NCBI GenBank assembly: GCA_910575445.1
Contig: CAJTFW010000001.1
Span: forward strand, 62,001 to 126,000
Source: Lachnospiraceae bacterium
Lineage (GTDB): Bacteria; Bacillota; Clostridia; Lachnospirales; Lachnospiraceae
Direction of reading: 5' to 3'
Length of the DNA stretch: 64,000 nucleotides
Part shown: positions 7,882 to 14,504 of the stretch, piece by piece
Numbering within the stretch: the stretch's first letter is position 1
How the letters are laid out: each line of letters opens with the position of its first letter
The notes under the pieces: generated by a model
What the model saw: the letters and a program-made list of their open reading frames with translations, nothing else
Database searches by the model: none
Told to the model about the DNA's origin: nothing
Made by a program: the position numbers and the translations under genes

Positions 7882-8907
7882 ATGAGGGCAGGATTTATAG
7901 AGAGAGCAGAAGTAGCTTATTACAAGGATGTGGAGGAGCCTGTACTTGAAAATGCATCCGATGTAAAGATTCAGGTAAAGGCGACAGGAATCTGTGGCTC
8001 AGAGGTACATGCCTACCATGGAAAGCATCCCTATCGGATTCCTCCAGTGGTATCAGGACATGAATTTGCCGGTGTGGTGGTTGAGGTTGGAAAAGGGGTA
8101 AGGCGCTGCAAGGTTGGCGACAGGGTGACAGCAGAGCCACAGTACGGGTGTGGAAGCTGTCCGGCGTGCAAGGCCGGGAAGTATAATATTTGCAGTCAGA
8201 AAAAGGTGCTTGGATCGGGTGGATGGAGTGGTTCTTTTGGAGAATATATTGTAGTTCCAGAGCAGACGATTGTTCCATTATCAGATAGTGTCAGCTATGA
8301 GCAGGGGGCACTGATTGAGCCCATTGCGGTCGGGATGCATGCGGTTCGGAAAAATCATGTATCCATTGATGATACGATACTGATTATCGGGGCAGGTACG
8401 ATTGGACTTGGGCTGCTTCTAAGTGTGATGGTGTGCAATCCCAGATGTGTAGTGATGGCAGACGTGGTAGACTATAACCTAGAGATTGCAAGACAGATGG
8501 GATGTACCTATGTGATAAATAATCAAAAAGAAAATCTAGAAGAAAAAATAAAAGAAATCACAGATGGACAAGGCGCAGATATTACGTTTCTTGCATTTGG
8601 AAATGCTTCTGTGGTCGAGGAAGCAGCAAAGTGCACGAAAAGAGGCGGAATCGTATCAGAGATTGCCCTGATGCCTAATGGAGAGGGAGCGCCCTATGCC
8701 CTGATTCAGGCAAAAGAGATTGCAGTGATTGGCTCAAATATGTATACCTATGATGACTATATGGCTGTGATGGACTGTATCTCCAAAGGAGTAATGGATA
8801 CCAGCCTTTTGGTGACACACAGATATCCAATTGAACAGATGAAAGAAGCTATGGAGATGGCAGATAAGAGACCAGAACCCGTGATTAAAGTTATGATGAG
8901 TTTTTAA
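7882..8907 (+). CDS. Zinc-dependent medium-chain dehydrogenase (sorbitol/gulonate/threonine dehydrogenase type)
   Basis: A 341-residue medium-chain dehydrogenase. The catalytic zinc region is visible as GICGSEVHAYHG and SGHEFAGVVVEVG. The structural zinc loop has four cysteines in CGSCPACKAGKYNIC, and the NAD-binding motif is LIIGAGTIGLG. The enzyme would oxidise a secondary alcohol of a polyol, aldonate or similar compound to a ketone. I chose ATG 7882, which has GGAAAATAAAA upstream and begins MRAGF as family members do, rather than the ATG at 7849 that lies inside the operator palindrome. Its location after TRAP genes and under a likely shared FadR-type operator points to catabolism of the TRAP substrate. 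Confidence 0.88.
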   Translation: MRAGFIERAEVAYYKDVEEPVLENASDVKIQVKATGICGSEVHAYHGKHPYRIPPVVSGHEFAGVVVEVGKGVRRCKVGDRVTAEPQYGCGSCPACKAGKYNICSQKKVLGSGGWSGSFGEYIVVPEQTIVPLSDSVSYEQGALIEPIAVGMHAVRKNHVSIDDTILIIGAGTIGLGLLLSVMVCNPRCVVMADVVDYNLEIARQMGCTYVINNQKENLEEKIKEITDGQGADITFLAFGNASVVEEAAKCTKRGGIVSEIALMPNGEGAPYALIQAKEIAVIGSNMYTYDDYMAVMDCISKGVMDTSLLVTHRYPIEQMKEAMEMADKRPEPVIKVMMSF

Positions 8908-8943
8908 AAAATAAAAAAGAGCTGCCATACAGGGTGCAGAAAA

Positions 8944-8982
8944 GGGCGAGTAGGAAATAAAGCGTTTCTTGCCCGCTTTTTT
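8944..8982 (+). terminator. Intrinsic terminator of the TRAP-dehydrogenase unit
   Basis: GGGCGAG (8944-8950) pairs with CTTGCCC (8968-8974) and is followed by a T run (8977-8982). Confidence 0.65.
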
Positions 8983-8990
8983 CATGCTCC

Positions 8991-9104
8991 TTGTTACGCA
9001 ATAGGGGCTGAAAAAGCATTGATATAAGCGGCTTTGCGGGTACATTTTCCACGTAGCAAGGTTTATACCTTTTCCCTCAAAAACGCCTTTCTACTGCGTA
9101 ACAA
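8991..9104. repeat. 114-bp segment bounded by 14-bp inverted repeats
   Basis: TTGTTACGCAATAG (8991-9004) and CTACTGCGTAACAA (9091-9104) are inverted copies with one mismatch. The segment has no ORF. It sits at the left edge of the minus-strand ABC cassette, between the end of the TRAP unit and that cassette, so it may be a remnant end or a small miniature element. No obvious target duplication was seen. Confidence 0.45.
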
Positions 9105-9150
9105 ACCTATGGTAATTATTCAACATGACGGCTACCTCCCGAAGCCGCCA

Positions 9151-9180
9151 TAATAAAACAGCGGCTTAGTCTAAGCCGCC
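9151..9180 (-). terminator. Terminator of the ABC exporter operon (minus strand)
   Basis: GCGGCTTAG (9161-9169) and CTAAGCCGC (9171-9179) form a palindromic stem; read on the minus strand it is followed by TGTTTTATTA. It lies about 40 bp beyond the permease stop. The rest of 8908-9220 holds no gene. Confidence 0.6.
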
Positions 9181-9220
9181 GCATTAAGAGCATTTCTTCA
9201 AATCGTTATAAATTCGACAA

Positions 9221-9979
9221 TTAAAGCTGTTTTTTATTGAAAAGGCGAATGGCAAGCAACACCCCCAAAATGGATAAGGCAATGGAAATAACAGCAGGTA
9301 TCATAAATTCTGCCAAAACAGCTTCGCCGGAAATCAAATCTATATTTTTTGAAGTTAAAATGAATGGATTGAATTTCGCAATCGGTTCTATCATTCCAAG
9401 CAAGGATATTATGGCGACAATGCCGCCTGTAAAGAGTATGCTTGTGAAAGTCTGTCTGAATATCACGCACCCAATCATTAAAATACTCAAGTACAGAAAG
9501 CCGACTATCCAAAGGGAAACTGCCGCGAAAGCAACATTTGAAAGGTGGTTATCATTCCATAAAAGAGCTGTATAACCGTATGCCGCAGCATATCCAATCC
9601 AATAACTGATTGTCATAAGCGCGGCGGCTACCGTATATTTTGCAAGGATAACAGCTTTACGGGATAATCCCTTCGTAACCATTAAAACTAAGGTTCCTTT
9701 GGAATATTCATTTGACAGACAACTTCCAAACAAAATGATAAATGCACTGAAACCAACGCCGGAAATGTTCTTGTAAAATTGTTTCCATGCGTCCAAAGCG
9801 ACTGGTTCAGAGGTCATTTCCATATCTGCGGCTAAAGCCGATAATATTTCCGGCGTAAACTTTGCGAGAAACGCACTCATAATACCAAAAATCAGAAAGA
9901 CTGCGAACAGAATAAGGAAACGATAGTTCTTCCTATTTTCCGTAAACTCTTTTTTTATAAAAGCAATATATCCACTCAT
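9221..9979 (-). CDS. ABC-2 type transporter permease
   Basis: A 252-residue membrane protein with about six hydrophobic helices and the ABC-2 permease pattern: an N-terminal cytoplasmic lead MSGYIAFIKKEFTENRKNY, then a helix, an extracellular loop and the conserved FGSCLSNEYSKGTLVLMVTK coupling segment, with LSRKAVILAKYTVAA after it. It would form the membrane part of an exporter with the adjacent ATPase. Its start overlaps the ATPase stop by 4 bp and has GGAGG upstream. Exporters of this kind commonly protect against peptides or drugs, but the substrate is unknown. Confidence 0.88.
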   Translation of the reverse strand: MSGYIAFIKKEFTENRKNYRFLILFAVFLIFGIMSAFLAKFTPEILSALAADMEMTSEPVALDAWKQFYKNISGVGFSAFIILFGSCLSNEYSKGTLVLMVTKGLSRKAVILAKYTVAAALMTISYWIGYAAAYGYTALLWNDNHLSNVAFAAVSLWIVGFLYLSILMIGCVIFRQTFTSILFTGGIVAIISLLGMIEPIAKFNPFILTSKNIDLISGEAVLAEFMIPAVISIALSILGVLLAIRLFNKKQL

Positions 9980-10893
9980 TTCACTACCTCCAAAAACAGA
10001 CTTTCAAGGGACGGCTCCATAAGTTCTATTTTTACGGGACAAATCCCTGTTTGTGCAAGTTCGCGAAACAATAATTTTTGCACACTTACCATATCTTTGC
10101 TATGCAAAATAAGTTCCCTGTTATTTTCTTCGGAATGAAGCAGCAATGGCTCTATGAATTTTTGTTTTTTGAAAAGCCGTAAATCTTGATCCACCGAAAA
10201 TTCTAAAAGCAAGCGGTCATGTCCATGTAAAGCCTTAATTTCTGCAAGTGTTCCAGTAACAGCGATTTTTCCCTCATTCAAAAAGGCGGCATGGTCGCAA
10301 ACGCGCTCCACATCAGAAAGAATATGCGTGGAAAATAACACCGTTGTCGTTTTGCTGATTTTATAAAGAATATCCAAAATCTCTTTTCTGCCTATGGGGT
10401 CAAGCGCGCTTGTCGGTTCATCACAAATCAGTAATTTGGGCTGTGTGAGCAATGCCTGTGCAATTCCTAATCGTTGTTTCATACCGCGGGAAAATCCGCC
10501 GATTTGCTTTGTTGCACTGTTTAGACCGACAAGGGAAAGAAGTTCATCACTTCTTTTTGAAATTTCGGTTTTTGATAGACCAATGACTTCTCCGCATAGC
10601 TTTAGATACTGTATCGGCGTCATATAGTTATAAAATTCTGGAACGTCCGGCAAATATCCAATAGATTGATTTGTCCTTGTCTGTCCAAAACAAACAGGCT
10701 CATTGCAGACATGAATTTCTCCCTTGTCGGGCTGTAACAGTCCCAATACCATTTTCATAGTCGTTGTTTTGCCAGCACCATTTTTTCCTATGAAGCCAAA
10801 GATACTTCTCTCTGGAACAGACAGATTAAGATTGTCAATGATTTTCTGCTTTCCAAAACTTTTTGATAAATTTTGTATTGTGAGGACGTTCAT
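9976..10893 (-). CDS. ABC transporter ATP-binding protein
   Basis: A 305-residue ATPase with Walker A GFIGKNGAGKTTTMKMV, signature FSRGMKQRLGIAQALL, Walker B LLICDEPTSALDP and the H-loop STHIL. The C-terminal 80 residues form the extra domain typical of ABC-2 exporter ATPases of the BcrA/YtrB type. I place the start at 10893 (MNVLTIQNL), with GGAAAGGGGGAG upstream, rather than at 10968. It overlaps the preceding small gene by 4 bp and the permease by 4 bp, so the three are one operon. Confidence 0.92.
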   Translation of the reverse strand: MNVLTIQNLSKSFGKQKIIDNLNLSVPERSIFGFIGKNGAGKTTTMKMVLGLLQPDKGEIHVCNEPVCFGQTRTNQSIGYLPDVPEFYNYMTPIQYLKLCGEVIGLSKTEISKRSDELLSLVGLNSATKQIGGFSRGMKQRLGIAQALLTQPKLLICDEPTSALDPIGRKEILDILYKISKTTTVLFSTHILSDVERVCDHAAFLNEGKIAVTGTLAEIKALHGHDRLLLEFSVDQDLRLFKKQKFIEPLLLHSEENNRELILHSKDMVSVQKLLFRELAQTGICPVKIELMEPSLESLFLEVVK

Positions 10894-11093
10894 TCGTTCT
10901 CCCCCTTTCCAAAGACAAAATAAATAATTGGTCCAAAGAGCAAAAGGACTACAACAATTAAAAGCCACATGGTTTTGTTTCCAAAGCGATAGCGTGGGTG
11001 TCGCAGAACGTGTCTTACTGCTGTTACTGCAAGAGTAATGTCTATCAGCAGAACGGGAACAAGTAATGGCAGAATTTCAAATAGCATGTTCAA
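10890..11093 (-). CDS. Small PLDc_N-type two-helix membrane protein
   Basis: A 67-residue protein with two hydrophobic helices (residues about 4-24 and 40-60) around a basic, positively charged loop (VRHVLRHPRYRFGNK), ending in GPIIYFVFGKGENE. This is the pattern of the phospholipase D nuclease N-terminal (PLDc_N) membrane family, which is often found next to ABC-2 exporters and bacteriocin-immunity genes. The best-spaced start is TTG 11093, 8 bp after AGGAGG; ATG 11087 two codons later is the alternative. It is the first gene of the ABC operon and has no known enzymatic residues. Confidence 0.72.
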   Translation of the reverse strand: MNMLFEILPLLVPVLLIDITLAVTAVRHVLRHPRYRFGNKTMWLLIVVVLLLFGPIIYFVFGKGENE

Positions 11094-11124
11094 TATTTTT
11101 ACCTCCTATTTTATCGTTTCAATA

Positions 11125-11153
11125 ATATTATCATAATGATAATATAAAGTCAA
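11125..11153 (-). promoter_or_regulatory. Promoter with embedded palindromic operator for the ABC operon
   Basis: Read on the minus strand, TTGACT (11148-11153) is followed after exactly 17 bp by TAATAT (11125-11130). The spacer and -10 are filled by a perfect palindrome, 10-bp arms ATATTATCAT / ATGATAATAT around one base (11125-11145). The same arrangement occurs at the regulator's own promoter (11759-11787). A repressor bound here would block RNA polymerase. The regulator encoded upstream is the obvious candidate. Confidence 0.75.
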
Positions 11154-11157
11154 TAGA

Positions 11158-11184
11158 AACCGTCCCTCTGATTTGGGACGGTCA
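11158..11184 (-). terminator. Hairpin after the winged-helix regulator
   Basis: CCGTCCC (11160-11166) and GGGACGG (11175-11181) form a stem immediately beyond the regulator stop at 11187, before the ABC operon promoter. The T tract on the minus strand is weak, so termination may be partial. Confidence 0.5.
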
Positions 11185-11186
11185 TT

Positions 11187-11729
11187 TTATTTATCTGTAT
11201 TTTCTGCCGGAGATACGATTATGCCTATCGTCCGCAGCTTGCGCTCCGAGTTGGGTTCATTGTTTTTTACTGCGCTGATTATTTGAGAAATACTTGTTAT
11301 AAGAGAAGTCAATTCATCATCAGAAAGATATAGTGGGGAAAGAGAAAATCCCGTCATATCTTTTTTGATATTAATATTCGGAGAGTGGCAATATTCCTGA
11401 AACTGTTTTGCAAACCCAATGAAATATTGCATGAAATACTGCATATAAAGTTCTCCGGAATTTTTCTCGACGATTGTTTCCATATCGCTGCTGAGGTTGT
11501 GTGCCAACGAATAAGTTTTTTCTACCGTACCGCGTACCTGTGTTTCTTCCACCACCTGTAAAATACCGTCGCTTAACATTTTTTTAAGATGCCGGTATAA
11601 GGTAGCTTGGGGAATGTCGGTATAAATATCGGCTAACTGTTTCGCAGTTGCTTTTCCCTGTGAATGTATTTCAAGCAGTAATTTACATTTCACCGGATTT
11701 GTAATGCACTCCATAAGCCTATCTGTCAT
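11187..11729 (-). CDS. ArsR-like winged-helix transcriptional regulator
   Basis: A 180-residue protein with an N-terminal winged helix (residues about 3-75: ITNPVKCKLLLEIHSQG, ATAKQLADIYTDIPQATLYRHL, LQVVEETQVRGTVEKTYSL) and a helical C-terminal region. This resembles the HTH_20/ArsR-type regulators that sit beside ABC exporters in Firmicutes. The start ATG 11729 follows GGAGG by about 8 bp. Its promoter and that of the ABC operon share a TATCA...TGATA operator between -35 and -10, so it most likely represses both and is released by the exporter substrate. No metal-binding cysteine motif is evident. Confidence 0.82.
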   Translation of the reverse strand: MTDRLMECITNPVKCKLLLEIHSQGKATAKQLADIYTDIPQATLYRHLKKMLSDGILQVVEETQVRGTVEKTYSLAHNLSSDMETIVEKNSGELYMQYFMQYFIGFAKQFQEYCHSPNINIKKDMTGFSLSPLYLSDDELTSLITSISQIISAVKNNEPNSERKLRTIGIIVSPAENTDK

Positions 11730-11758
11730 CTTTCACCCTCCTGCATTGATATGTGAAA

Positions 11759-11787
11759 ATATTATCATTTTGATACTAAAAAGTCAA
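11759..11787 (-). promoter_or_regulatory. Autoregulated promoter of the winged-helix regulator
   Basis: On the minus strand, TTGACT (11782-11787) and TAATAT (11759-11764) are separated by 17 bp containing GTATCA-N3-TGATA, a near copy of the operator at 11125-11145. The shared layout supports autoregulation. Confidence 0.7.
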
Positions 11788-11869
11788 TCGACACTTTGAT
11801 ATAGCGCAATTAAAAATATTTCTTAAACTTTTCTAAAATCTTCGGCAAAATCGCCTTGTCTGGTGTAGT

Positions 11870-12032
11870 AGTGTGTTAAGGCAGTCTGGCAAAATTACTG
11901 CTCTCTATTGCCACTTATCGCGTGACGACGAATTACAGGGGGGACAGCAATAGCATTGTTAATCAAAAGGCGATTTTAAGTAAATACGCAAAAGAAAATC
12001 ATTTCTCAAATACTGCGTTTTTCGTGGAAATG
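11870..12032 (+). pseudogene. Broken N-terminus of a large serine recombinase (TnpX/TndX-like)
   Basis: Reading from GTG 11870 gives a recombinase start, KITALYCHLSRDDELQG, with the resolvase arginine/serine region expected for large serine recombinases. At a run of six Gs (11938-11943) the frame shifts by one base, and the next frame continues as GDSNSIVNQKAILSKYAKEN and FSNTAFFV, which is the family's well-known continuation. The match stops at 12032 with a TAA and no catalytic or zinc-ribbon domain follows. It is therefore a frameshifted, truncated remnant of a transposon or integrative element. The rest of 11788-12268 shows no intact gene. Confidence 0.82.
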
Positions 12033-12268
12033 TAAACCGCTTAATTGATACAAAGGGAATGAACAGAATATAGAAAAAACCGCTGAAAACAAGGTGTTCC
12101 GGCACATTGGTTGTTGCCGGAAGCCCTTGTTTGATTTTGGGGCTGTGCCAGGGCAGCACGGGAGCGGCGGTCACAGACGGTCACAGTGGTCACAATTGTT
12201 TTATCATAGAGCATTTCTAATACTGTCTTATGAGTGCCATCCATATTGGCAGCTCTTTTTCTATTGCA

Positions 12269-13060
12269 TTATTTCCATAAAATATCTGCTTTTTTGCGCG
12301 GAGCAGTACGATGATAAGTGACATGTGGATAGCCAAGAAGCATACAGCAGGCTATCTTTTTATCACCTATGCCAAGCCACTCCTGTAATACTTGACTTTC
12401 CAAAAGCATACGCATCATATAACCACTATACAGCGCACCAGCACCTTCAGCGACTGCCATATTTTCAATATTGGGTGCAGCCAGTCCACCATCAAGTGGA
12501 TTGTCAGCGGCAATCACTAAAAAAGAAGTACAGTTAAAAAACAGCGTGTCATTTTTGGGGTCTTTTTGGTATCTCTCATAGAAGCGGGAGAATAAAAAGT
12601 GCCACGGCGCGTCTGTATGGTGCAGAGCTTCTAAAACATGCGGCATCTCTTGCCAGACGAGCTGTTTAAACTCCTCTAAGTGCTCTTGCACCAGAATAAA
12701 ACGGCAATCCTGGTCATTTTTGGCAGTTGCAGTGTAGCGACCGGCATCTAGAATCCGTTCTAGTTTGTCTCTGGAAAGAAGTTCGCTGGTAAAATTGCGG
12801 ATACTTCTGCGGAATTTTACAGCGTGCAGATAGATTTCTGGATCTAGATGGAAAGTCTGTGCATCATATTCTTCTACATCTGCCATATCATATTCGGGGA
12901 TAGAGACAGCCCCTTTGGGACAGACAGCGACGCAGTGGCCGCAGAGAATACATTTTCTTGTATATTGGGCTTTGCCATCGACGACTTGGATGGCTCTGCC
13001 TGGGCAGTCTTTTTCGCAGGCTTTACAGCCAATGCATTTTTCTAAATCAATCTGAATCAT
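12269..13060 (-). CDS. Nitroreductase family protein with N-terminal 2x[4Fe-4S] ferredoxin domain
   Basis: A 263-residue fusion. Residues 1-60 form a two-cluster ferredoxin (CIGCKACEKDCPG and CILCGHCVAVCPKG). The rest is an FMN-dependent nitroreductase domain with FRRSIRNFTSELLSRDKLE, the RYTATAKNDQDCRF segment, the AAPNIENMAVAEGAGALYSG stretch and the final MLLGYPHVTYHRTAPRKKAD. Such proteins carry electrons from iron-sulfur clusters to flavin to reduce nitro or quinone-like compounds in anaerobes. ATG 13060 follows AGGAGG closely. The natural substrate is unknown. It lies alone on the minus strand. Confidence 0.92.
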   Translation of the reverse strand: MIQIDLEKCIGCKACEKDCPGRAIQVVDGKAQYTRKCILCGHCVAVCPKGAVSIPEYDMADVEEYDAQTFHLDPEIYLHAVKFRRSIRNFTSELLSRDKLERILDAGRYTATAKNDQDCRFILVQEHLEEFKQLVWQEMPHVLEALHHTDAPWHFLFSRFYERYQKDPKNDTLFFNCTSFLVIAADNPLDGGLAAPNIENMAVAEGAGALYSGYMMRMLLESQVLQEWLGIGDKKIACCMLLGYPHVTYHRTAPRKKADILWK

Positions 13061-13259
13061 GGGGCACCTCCTGATGGAAAATCTATGTAATTATCAAATT
13101 TATTTTACCAGTTTTTCACAGATACTGCAATTCTCCGCTGTAAAATTTTTGTTTTATGGTGCAGTGTATGGCTTTCTTTTTTAAAATGGTTTATATTGCG
13201 TGAAATTATAATACGGATTATAATAAATATCATGATTTCGCATGATTTTGGAGGAAGCT

Positions 13260-14369
13260 ATGAAAAAAGAAAATGTTCAGTCATCCAAAAAAATATATGA
13301 TATTATGCACAAGGACAGAAAGGTGGCAAGACTTGATGAGACAGGGCATACAAAAATATTTTATCCGTCTTTTATGCCATATAATCTGTACTTGGAAGAA
13401 GATGATGATATTGATACGCTTGTGAATAATATAACAAACTTTTATTATTGGTGTGCTACACGAGTTTTAACATTAGATAGAAAATATGCGAAAGAAATCC
13501 TGAACAGTATTGGGATGCAGCAGGCAGTAACCGACAGAGACCGGGCGAAGATTGCGCTGACTTGCCGGTGTGCATCTTTAACAGATGTTTTTTGGGTAAA
13601 AGAAAAGAAAGAACAAGTCAGCTTTGACGAGATTAATTTATATGATAATCATCTAGAACACACATTTTTGGATATTGCTTTAAAAGGAAGACAATATACA
13701 GTTCAAAACTGGTATTTAGCAAGAGATTTGTCAACCAGTGGATGTTTTCCAAAAGCATGGCAAAGGGCCAAGGAAAATTTTCAGCTGTTAAAAGATGGAA
13801 AGCCTGATATTGTAGAGCGGGAGTTGCTTGCAAGCCGTATCTGCCGATGTTTTGATGTCTCGCAGGTCCTATATGAAGAGGGATATTTTGACAACGAAAA
13901 AGTAACCGTAAGTGATAATATGACTTCTAAAGAATATTCCATTGCATCGATGGAAGCACTGGAGATTTATCTTAGAAATCATGACAAAGATATCAAAACA
14001 TATATTTTAAAGCTGGATGCACATAACTATTATATGATGAATATCATAGATTACCTGGTGGGAAATACGGACAGGCATTGGGGGAATTGGGGAGTTTTAG
14101 TAGACAATAGAAACAATAAGCCACTGTGTTTGCATAAATTAATGGATTTTAATCAGGCTTTTTTGGCTTATGACCATCTAGAAGGGGCGAACTGTCAGAC
14201 CGTATTTGGGGAACAGATGACACAAAAAGAGGCTGCTGTCTGGGCTGTAAAACAGATTGGCTTTAGACAGATACAAGAGGTGAAAAAAGCACTATTTGCA
14301 GAATTGCCCCAGTATTATGAGATGTTTATAAGACGATTAGAGTTGCTAAAAGGGATTTGTCAAAGGTGA
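13260..14369 (+). CDS. HipA-like serine/threonine kinase-fold protein without a visible antitoxin
   Basis: A 369-residue protein. The C-terminal half carries the HipA-type kinase core: IDYLVGNTDRHWGNWGVL, with the catalytic aspartate and asparagine near residues 270-276, followed by LHKLMDFNQAF at the metal-binding position, where the usual DFD/DN is DFN. The N-terminal half (YNLYLEEDDDIDTLVNNI and a region ending LSTSGCFPKAWQRA) is not a standard HipA N-terminal domain. I chose ATG 13260, 5 bp after GGAGG, over 13242. No HipB-type DNA-binding gene is adjacent, so it may be a phage-type or solitary HipA-fold kinase rather than a classical toxin. Function is inferred from the core motif only. 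Confidence 0.65.
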   Translation: MKKENVQSSKKIYDIMHKDRKVARLDETGHTKIFYPSFMPYNLYLEEDDDIDTLVNNITNFYYWCATRVLTLDRKYAKEILNSIGMQQAVTDRDRAKIALTCRCASLTDVFWVKEKKEQVSFDEINLYDNHLEHTFLDIALKGRQYTVQNWYLARDLSTSGCFPKAWQRAKENFQLLKDGKPDIVERELLASRICRCFDVSQVLYEEGYFDNEKVTVSDNMTSKEYSIASMEALEIYLRNHDKDIKTYILKLDAHNYYMMNIIDYLVGNTDRHWGNWGVLVDNRNNKPLCLHKLMDFNQAFLAYDHLEGANCQTVFGEQMTQKEAAVWAVKQIGFRQIQEVKKALFAELPQYYEMFIRRLELLKGICQR

Positions 14370-14504
14370 TATAAGATTTTGTCTAATATTTCTCAGGAAA
14401 ATTCATAAAAGAATTGTGAGGATTTGCAAAATACAGTATAATAGAAGTGTATGTTTTGTATATGAGGATATGAATATAATTTGCGAACACAGGGGGATAG
14501 AGAA

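Noticed and set aside
12041-12244. Minus-strand ORFs between the recombinase remnant and the nitroreductase gene
   Set aside because: No ribosome site, overlapping alternative frames and no recognisable motif; treated as non-coding or further decay.
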